Source: Streptomyces sp. HPF1205
Lineage (GTDB): Bacteria; Actinomycetota; Actinomycetes; Streptomycetales; Streptomycetaceae
Assembly: GCF_020400825.1 (NCBI RefSeq)
Contig: NZ_JAINVH010000037.1
Coordinates: 1 to 64,000 of the forward strand
Reading direction: 5' to 3'
Length of the DNA: 64,000 nt
A program made the position numbers and the translations under genes. The notes beneath the pieces are model-generated. The model did not search any database, was not told the DNA's origin, and was given only the letters and a program-made list of their open reading frames with translations. Of this stretch, positions 59,195 to 64,000 are shown piece after piece; the first letter of the stretch is position 1; each line of letters starts with the position of its first letter.

Positions 59195-59893
59195 ATGTTC
59201 GACAACGCAGCAGCAGGCGGGAAGCTCTCGCGCCATGGCCGTACCGCCGCGGTGGCGGCGTGCGTCGGGGCCGCGCTGATCGCGGTCGGCGCGGGCGCGC
59301 GCTCGGCCGCCGCGAGCGCGGACCCGCACACGGCGAGCCGGCCGGCGGCCGTGCGCGCCGCCGCGGTGGCCGCGCCCGGCCTGGGCTCCGGCAGCCTGGT
59401 CCAGAGCGAGGACTTCTTCCAGCAGGGCCTGGCCCCGGTCGGCGCGACGGTGGACCTGACCGGGAAGCAGGCCCTGTCGGCGTGCACCGGCGAGGAGACC
59501 ATGCGGGCGCTGACCGCGGCGAAGGCCGCCGCCTATGCCGACGTGACCTGGACCTTCGACACCAAGGGCGCACTGCTGACCGAATCCGCCGCGGACGGTT
59601 CGACCGACGCGGCGGCGGTCTCGTACGAGAAGCGGCTGGGTGGGCTGGTGCGCGGCTGCCAGGACGAGCCGGCCGGCCACTGGTACTACGGCGCCGGCCA
59701 CGCCTTCACCACTCAGGCCGGCGAGGGCACGTGGTACCCGGCCTTCAACGGCGACGGCAAGGCCGCCGGCGGTGTCGCCGTCATCCGCGGTGGCCACAGG
59801 TTCGGCATCGTCGAACTCTCCGGCCGGCCCAGCGACGACCCCTCTTACATTGCGGGCATCGCCGCGGCGGCCCTCAACCGCCTGGCGGACTGA
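59195..59893 (+). CDS. Exported protein of unknown function, paralogue B
   Basis: A 232-residue protein from an ATG with GGGGGA upstream. A signal peptide (VAACVGAALIAVGAGARSAA) leads to a domain containing CTGEETMRALTAAKAAAYAD and CQDEPAGHWYYGAGH, the second matching the preceding gene. Two Cys, one in each block, could form a disulphide outside the cell. It is followed by a strong terminator. Confidence 0.75.
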   Translation: MFDNAAAGGKLSRHGRTAAVAACVGAALIAVGAGARSAAASADPHTASRPAAVRAAAVAAPGLGSGSLVQSEDFFQQGLAPVGATVDLTGKQALSACTGEETMRALTAAKAAAYADVTWTFDTKGALLTESAADGSTDAAAVSYEKRLGGLVRGCQDEPAGHWYYGAGHAFTTQAGEGTWYPAFNGDGKAAGGVAVIRGGHRFGIVELSGRPSDDPSYIAGIAAAALNRLAD

Positions 59894-59980
59894 ACCGGTT
59901 CCCACCTGCCGGGAACGGTGCCGCCACCGTCACCGCCACCGCCACCGGTGCCGTCACCGGCACCGCCACCGGCACCCGAA

Positions 59981-60011
59981 CGGCGGCGCAGTCTGTCAGG
60001 CTGCGCCGCCG
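59981..60011 (+). terminator. Terminator after the sigma-linked exported genes
   Basis: An 11-bp perfect stem, CGGCGGCGCAG (59981-59991) with CTGCGCCGCCG (60001-60011), and a 9-nt loop. It lies 88 nt after the last stop codon of the unit. Confidence 0.7.
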
Positions 60012-60299
60012 CTGTGGTTCCCGAGCTCCATCGCGCCCCCTGTCCGCGGACGGGCCTCCTCCACGACGCACCGGAAACCGCTGTCGGCCGTCCGGCGGCA
60101 TGAGCCCGGTTCGGACAGGCGGACGGCGGGCCACTGATGCTGTCGTCCGAATTCGTCTACGCGTTCGCCGTCACATCGGTCGCCTGTGAAGCAAGAGTGA
60201 GAGCTGGGAACACTGCTTCGCGAACAGAAATCGTCCCGGGGCGGAGATGGGTGACCAGCCCGTAGGATTACCGGAACGAAAGAGCGTGGTCCCGTGAAA

Positions 60300-60343
60300 G
60301 CCGCCTGGGTGGCGGGGGTGCGCCCCGAAACCACCCAGGCGGC
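60300..60343. ncRNA. Nested hairpin, possible structured RNA or terminator
   Basis: GCCGCCTGGGTGG (60300-60312) pairs perfectly with CCACCCAGGCGGC (60331-60343). The 18-nt loop contains a further GGGG-TGCG-CCCC stem. It is far from any stop codon, so it may belong to a small RNA rather than a terminator. No family was recognised. Confidence 0.3.
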
Positions 60344-60574
60344 GCGGACTTGGCACGAGGTGCGACGCCCGGCACGATACCGGCCTTACCGAGCAGGGAA
60401 CCGCCCGACGGAGTGCACGGTGTGTCAATTCGGTGCACGCGCCGGGCCTCGGGCCTTGTGACGGACGTGGCGCGGCCGATCCGTCTCCCGGGAGCGGGGG
60501 CTTGCGGAAGTCAGCGCACAAGAAGGAAGAACCGTTCGCCCAGCACGGAAAAGATCGCCTTCGGAGGTGCCGTG

Positions 60575-60766
60575 ATGGCTTGCTCGAAGGATCTCCGCCA
60601 AGGGGGTGGCGACAGCGGGTGTTCGCAGTCCGCCGATCCCGCGACTCACCGGGTTCCGCAGTGCACCGGGCATGCATTCTGCCCCTATCGAGCGGGGAAT
60701 CACCCTGCGGGCAGGGTTCCGGGGAGCTGGGACCTCGCGCTCCTCACACCATCCAGAGCTGCCTGA
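60575..60766 (+). CDS. Possible 63-residue Cys-containing peptide
   Basis: The ATG at 60575 has a full GGAGG 7 nt upstream. The frame (MACSKDLRQGGGDSG start, four further Cys or His positions such as CSQSAD and CTGHAFCPYRAG) is not a known family. Its end overlaps the 3' end of the opposite RHH gene by about 23 nt. Base composition is less biased than in nearby genes. Doubtful. Confidence 0.25.
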   Translation: MACSKDLRQGGGDSGCSQSADPATHRVPQCTGHAFCPYRAGNHPAGRVPGSWDLALLTPSRAA

Positions 60767-60995
60767 TGTTCTTACCGTCCTTGGACTTGATGAGGACTTC
60801 GCTGTCCTTGGCCGTCTCCTCGTCCAGTAGCGCGAGTATGGCGACGGCGCGGCGGATTGTCTCGGTGATGGACACCCCCCGACGCTTCCGGTACACGCGG
60901 ATCTTCTCGGCCGTGTCCTGGTTGATGTTCACGCTCAGCCTGCTGACTTGCTGCGTGTCGACGACCGACGCCGGCGCGGTGGAGTCCTTTGGCAT
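60744..60995 (-). CDS. Ribbon-helix-helix (CopG-type) regulator
   Basis: An 83-residue DNA-binding protein. RLSVNINQDTAEKIRVYRKR followed by GVSITETIRRAVAILALLDE is a classic ribbon-helix-helix: the strand SVNI, then two helices. The C-terminal KDSEVLIKSKDGKNIRQLWM is a short extension. The ATG at 60995 has GGGAG upstream. No toxin gene is adjacent on its strand, so it is not clearly an antitoxin; it may be a stand-alone repressor. Confidence 0.85.
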   Translation of the reverse strand: MPKDSTAPASVVDTQQVSRLSVNINQDTAEKIRVYRKRRGVSITETIRRAVAILALLDEETAKDSEVLIKSKDGKNIRQLWMV

Positions 60996-61550
60996 GGCAA
61001 TGCTCCCCTTTGTGAAGACGTCGCGAGAAGACGGGCATGTGCAGCCACTTCCGTCCCCCGGGGGCCAACACCGCCCGGGATTGACGCGGCCGTGCTCTCG
61101 GTTCCCCCTCTGGACCGACTCGCACGTCAAGCGTCGCTGTGCCCGCGCTTTGCGCGACATCGCACGAATGAACGACGAGGGCTACTCCCGCGGGAGTACG
61201 CCTCGTCGTGAACGTAGCAACGAGAGTAGGCGACGCGATGCCGAGTGTTCGGGCAGGCACGGACAGGACATGACCCAACGAGCACCCATTTCGCCTCCCG
61301 CCAGCCACTTCAGCAGATCGCTTGTCCCTCAGTGTGTGGGTTGGGAAGGGTTGTTGTCAAGTAAGAACACACATGGATTGTGGCTCGCGTGAGCACACGA
61401 TGCGTACTGTATCCACATCACAGGTGGATCAGATGCACAAAAGATCATCACTGAGTGTGATATTCTTCCCCACAGGCATAGCCTGGGGGTCTTGAGGCCC
61501 AGCCGCCATCCCTTCGCTCGCACGAGCGACCCGCAGAGGGGACACGACCC
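60996..61550. other. AT-richer intergenic region
   Basis: About 555 nt between the RHH gene and the 108-residue gene. The right half, about 61340-61470, is distinctly AT-rich for this chromosome (GTTGTCAAGTAAGAACACAC, GAGTGTGATATTCTTCC) and probably holds the promoter of the downstream gene. I see no gene. Confidence 0.5.
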
Positions 61551-61877
61551 ATGGAGAACCAGACCTCGGTGCAAGGGGAGTCGACGCTGCTCAAGGGCGT
61601 CGTCCAGCTCTGCTGCCAGGCCCGGCGCCATTACGTCTCGCCGGGCCTGGAATGGCACAACGAGTCCATGGCGCAAGTCCGCGGCACCGGGCCCGACGAT
61701 CCCTCGACCGGCGAAGGCATCATCGGCCGTCACGACACCGACGACATCCCCGACACCGGCATCGAGTTGCGCCGCGAGGACGAACTCCCCGCGACCGGTG
61801 CGGCCTACGTGCTGGGGGACCCCCTGCTCCTCGCGCCCTGCATCGGCGGGCCACAGGGATGTGCGTGGCGTAGGTAG
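61551..61877 (+). CDS. Hypothetical 108-residue protein
   Basis: Starts at an ATG with GAGGGGA 8 nt upstream. A helical N-terminus (STLLKGVVQLCCQARRHYVS) is followed by an acidic, Asp-Thr-rich middle (GRHDTDDIPDTGIEL) and a C-terminus with two Cys (LLLAPCIGGPQGCAWRR). No signal peptide or membrane helix. The Cys-bearing tail after an acidic leader is reminiscent of a peptide precursor, but no modifying enzyme is near. Function unknown. Confidence 0.5.
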   Translation: MENQTSVQGESTLLKGVVQLCCQARRHYVSPGLEWHNESMAQVRGTGPDDPSTGEGIIGRHDTDDIPDTGIELRREDELPATGAAYVLGDPLLLAPCIGGPQGCAWRR

Positions 61878-62075
61878 GGCCCGCGGCGCCGACGGTCACG
61901 GACCGGGCGCGGCACGGCTCTCGTTCACGGAGGACCGGCGTACTCCTTGAAACCGGTACCCCACCGCCTGTGGACGAGTCCACCGAGAAAACGGCCACCG
62001 CGGCCGGCGCGGTGAGTCGGCATTCCGGCACCGGAACCGATGTCCACGGCTTCCGGGCACAACAGGGAGGGGCCT

Positions 62076-62444
62076 ATGAGCGAGGACGGCACGGACCCGT
62101 TTCAGCCGGGCGGCGACCCGCCGGGCGACGGCATCATCATCTCGACGCCCGCGCCCGCGCAGGACGACGAGTTCACCGAGCACGACCCTCCCGCGTCCAC
62201 CGGTGCCGACTGGATCAGGACGAAAGAGCTCCACATGAGTGAGACCCGCCGCACGCTCGCCGTCGGTCTCCTCTGGGTCGTCGCCGGCCTGTCCGGCGTG
62301 CCGACGGCCGCTCTCATCGCCGGCCACTGGCTCCACTTCACGGGCGACGATTACCAGAAGGTGAGCCTGATGTTCACCCCCATCGTGGCCTTAGCCAGCG
62401 CTGCGTTCGGCTTCTTCTTCGCAAGCGACGAACGCAACCGCTAG
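62076..62444 (+). CDS. Hypothetical two-helix membrane protein with a TTA codon
   Basis: A 122-residue protein from an ATG with GGGAGGGG upstream. An acidic, Pro-rich N-terminal half (cytoplasmic or disordered) precedes two membrane helices, TLAVGLLWVVAGLSGVPTAA and LMFTPIVALASAAFGFFFA. The codon at 62391-62393 (Leu in the second helix) is TTA, predicting bldA-dependent translation. No family recognised. Confidence 0.65.
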   Translation: MSEDGTDPFQPGGDPPGDGIIISTPAPAQDDEFTEHDPPASTGADWIRTKELHMSETRRTLAVGLLWVVAGLSGVPTAALIAGHWLHFTGDDYQKVSLMFTPIVALASAAFGFFFASDERNR

Positions 62445-63096
62445 GAGCGCACTGAAGATGCGGGCCGGATCAGCGAGCGGCGTCCGGTGCTCCCCCAGAG
62501 CTCCGCCTGGGAGGCGCTCCCAGACGCGAGGCGGACGGATTCGCCGATAGTGGCTTCGCATCGGCGGATTCGGCCGACGCAGGGGTCCTGTCGAGCCGGG
62601 TGCCGGGATGGTGTCCCAGTACCTCCGGCGGCGATGCAGGCCGCTTCGGCCGCGTAGAACTCCTGCGGTACGGCCAAGGCGTCGCCTTGTGCGCGTACGC
62701 CTGCGCGCGGCCCGGCCATGCCGCCGGCCGCGGTAACGCGCCTGCCGCCTGCGCACCCCGTCCGCCGACCTCACGTTTCGCTCAGATCCGGTGTGGCACC
62801 GCTCGCCCGGGCGCACACTGCGTGTACGGGGTGCGTTGGATTCCGGAAGCAGCGGGGGGATGGCGGGAATCATGCGGGTCTGGCTTTCCAGGAAGGGCAG
62901 CCGGCTGCTGGACATGATGTCGCGGCGGCGCAGGATGGCGAAGTACGCGGACCCCGGGGCGCATCGGCGGGGCGCCCCGGACCGGGACTCGCTGCTGCCC
63001 TCCAACCACACCCGGATGCCGCTGCCGTAAGGCTGTTGACGTACGGGTGCCGGGGGCGGGGGCGGGCGCCCGTGGTGGGGGCGGGCGTTGGAGGTG
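62445..63096. other. Gene-poor region
   Basis: About 650 nt with no convincing gene. A short basic frame from an ATG near 62860 has weak support. The last 60 nt, rich in GGGGGCGGG, precede the stop of the minus-strand gene at 63097 and may contain its terminator. Confidence 0.5.
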
Positions 63097-64000
63097 TCAG
63101 CAGGTGTGCGCCCCCGACGCCCCGGGCAGTGCCGTGCCGGCGGGCAGGTCCTGCGACGTGCCGGTCGCGGCGCCGGTGTCCGCGCCCGGGCCCGTGCCGG
63201 AGCCGGCGGCCCACGAGGGGCTTCCCTGCGCGGTCGAGGCCGTCGGCGCGGTCGGTGAACCGCCCCCGGTGGCTCCCGGGCCGGACGAAGGGACGCCCGA
63301 CGCGAGACGGTCGAGGGAACTGCCGACGGCCAGCCGGTCGAGGGAGCTCTCGATGCAGGCCCGCGGCATCTTCCCCGGCGTCCCCGCCTCGGAGTACGCG
63401 GCCTTGCCCCCGCCGGGTAGGGAGCTGGTGACTTCGAGGAACGCGATGAAGGTGCCCTCGCGCTCCAGCCAGACCGTGCCGGACGGGCCGTAGTACGCGG
63501 AGCCGTCCAGGCGGCCGGGATCCCCCGCGAGGGGGGTGGAGCCGACCTCCTTGCCCCACCCGCACTTGTGGGTGAGCACCATGTCCAACTGGTCGCGCAC
63601 GTCCGCGGCGTCCGGCGCCGAGGCCATGGCGTACAGGTGGTAGTGGGCCACGAGGCGCTCGGGGGTGGTGTAGACCTGGTCGGCCCGGGCCACGGCCCGG
63701 CGCCCCGCCGCGTCGACCGGGCACGGCTCGGGGAACTTGGCGGCGGCCTCGGGCCGGGGGACGGCCCTCCAGCGGTTGGCGGGGTAGAGCGGCAGGTCGG
63801 TCGGCGGGAGCAGTTCGCGCCGCAGCCGCTCGGCGAGTGTTGCGGCGGGGGGCGGGGCGGAGACGGTTCCGGCGGGGAGCGTCGCCGGGCCGTCGCCGCC
63901 GAGGCGCGGCAGGAGCTGCCACGAGCCGAGGCCGAGGGCGAGTGCCGCGGTCAGGCAGACGGCGCCGGTGCGCCGGCGGGCCCTGCGCCGCTCGCCGCGG
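63097..64000 (-). CDS. Membrane-anchored protein of unknown function (5' end beyond the window)
   Basis: The reading frame runs open from the window edge to a stop at 63097, giving at least 300 residues. It begins with Arg-rich sequence and a hydrophobic helix (AVCLTAALALGLGSWQLLP), then a Pro/Ala linker and an extracytoplasmic domain with Cys in FPEPCPVD, THKCGW and RACIESS. A 70-residue Ser/Gly/Thr tail ends AHTC. An internal GTG at 63693 is not the true start, because sensible protein sequence continues upstream. The layout fits proteins encoded beside ECF sigma factors, which would lie outside the window. Confidence 0.7.
   Translation of the reverse strand, partial: RGERRRARRRTGAVCLTAALALGLGSWQLLPRLGGDGPATLPAGTVSAPPPAATLAERLRRELLPPTDLPLYPANRWRAVPRPEAAAKFPEPCPVDAAGRRAVARADQVYTTPERLVAHYHLYAMASAPDAADVRDQLDMVLTHKCGWGKEVGSTPLAGDPGRLDGSAYYGPSGTVWLEREGTFIAFLEVTSSLPGGGKAAYSEAGTPGKMPRACIESSLDRLAVGSSLDRLASGVPSSGPGATGGGSPTAPTASTAQGSPSWAAGSGTGPGADTGAATGTSQDLPAGTALPGASGAHTC

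Larger units (their letters stand above)
59894..60743. other. Long gene-poor region with hairpins
   Basis: About 850 nt between the exported proteins and the RHH gene. It begins with a hexamer-rich CACCGCCACCGG stretch, then holds two strong hairpins (59981-60011 and 60300-60343). Open frames on both strands are poor; one tiny frame with a good ribosome site (60575-60766) is listed separately. No tRNA-like cloverleaf was recognised. Confidence 0.5.

Noticed and set aside
60171..60677. A 168-residue minus-strand gene in the gene-poor region
   Set aside because: It covers both a strong nested hairpin and mixed-composition sequence, has no ribosome site and shows no domain.
61780..61810. Sortase motif (LPATG) in the 108-residue protein
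   Set aside because: There is no signal peptide, and no hydrophobic segment with basic tail follows LPATG, so sorting is not possible.
63097..63693. A complete 198-residue gene starting at the GTG at 63693
   Set aside because: The frame stays open to the window edge and encodes a sensible hydrophobic anchor and linker upstream, so the GTG is internal and the gene is truncated by the window.
1..64000. tRNA, rRNA, insertion sequences and integrases
   Set aside because: I looked for cloverleaf-like sequence with CCA-type ends, transposase motifs and terminal inverted repeats with target duplications and found none; a dedicated tRNA scan would settle the tRNA question.

Overview
The window is very GC-rich actinobacterial chromosome and reads as Streptomyces. 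Nearly every gene uses G/C in third codon positions. GTG and TTG starts are common, many co-directional neighbours overlap by 4 bp (ATGA), and leucine TTA codons are so rare that the few present stand out. No rRNA, tRNA, CRISPR array, transposase or integrase was found.

Layout. 0-4.4 kb: a GH35 beta-galactosidase under a likely LacI-type operator, its LacI-family regulator, a remnant of a VOC-fold gene and a DUF6879 gene pair. 4.7-7.4 kb: a small helical protein and an NB-ARC/TPR ATPase, coupled by overlap and sharing a short motif (C-terminal in the first, N-terminal in the second). This is the arrangement of bacterial amyloid-signalling BELL/NLR pairs. 7.5-12.8 kb: Smr, GNAT, aminoglycoside phosphotransferase-like, PEBP, AraC, EamA and a secreted lysozyme-like protein with a chitin-binding module. 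13-18 kb: an operon of ABC ATPase, ABC permease and an exported beta-propeller/phosphoesterase. 18.3-21.3 kb: a TPR-kinase-TPR protein. 21.5-27.6 kb: NTF2-like protein and MFS exporter, then photolyase, SDR-DUF2867 and SRPBCC genes.

27.6-34.6 kb holds a five-gene minus-strand operon: DNase I-like phosphodiesterase, a 795-residue orphan, a nucleoside deoxyribosyltransferase-like protein, a two-HKD phospholipase D-like protein and a carboxymuconolactone-decarboxylase-like protein. I cannot match it to a described system. 35.2-36.4 kb encodes a 72-residue protein overlapping a membrane-anchored E1/ThiF-like adenylyltransferase. 36.4-43 kb is ordinary: DUF1206, two TetR regulators with clear palindromic operators, GNAT, PPOX, quinone oxidoreductase and MFS.

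43-56.4 kb is a compact, unusual biosynthetic cluster: AMP ligase, FAD/NAD(P) protein, both subunits of glutamate (methylaspartate) mutase, fatty-acid desaturase, LuxR regulator, a single KS-AT-(degenerate hotdog)-ACP polyketide synthase and a TetR regulator. The LuxR gene and, subject to its start, the PKS gene carry TTA codons near their 5' ends, suggesting bldA-dependent expression. 56.6-59.9 kb: a membrane kinase divergent from an ECF sigma factor and two related exported proteins. 60-64 kb is sparser: a ribbon-helix-helix regulator, two unknown small proteins and the 3' part of a membrane-anchored protein that runs off the window.
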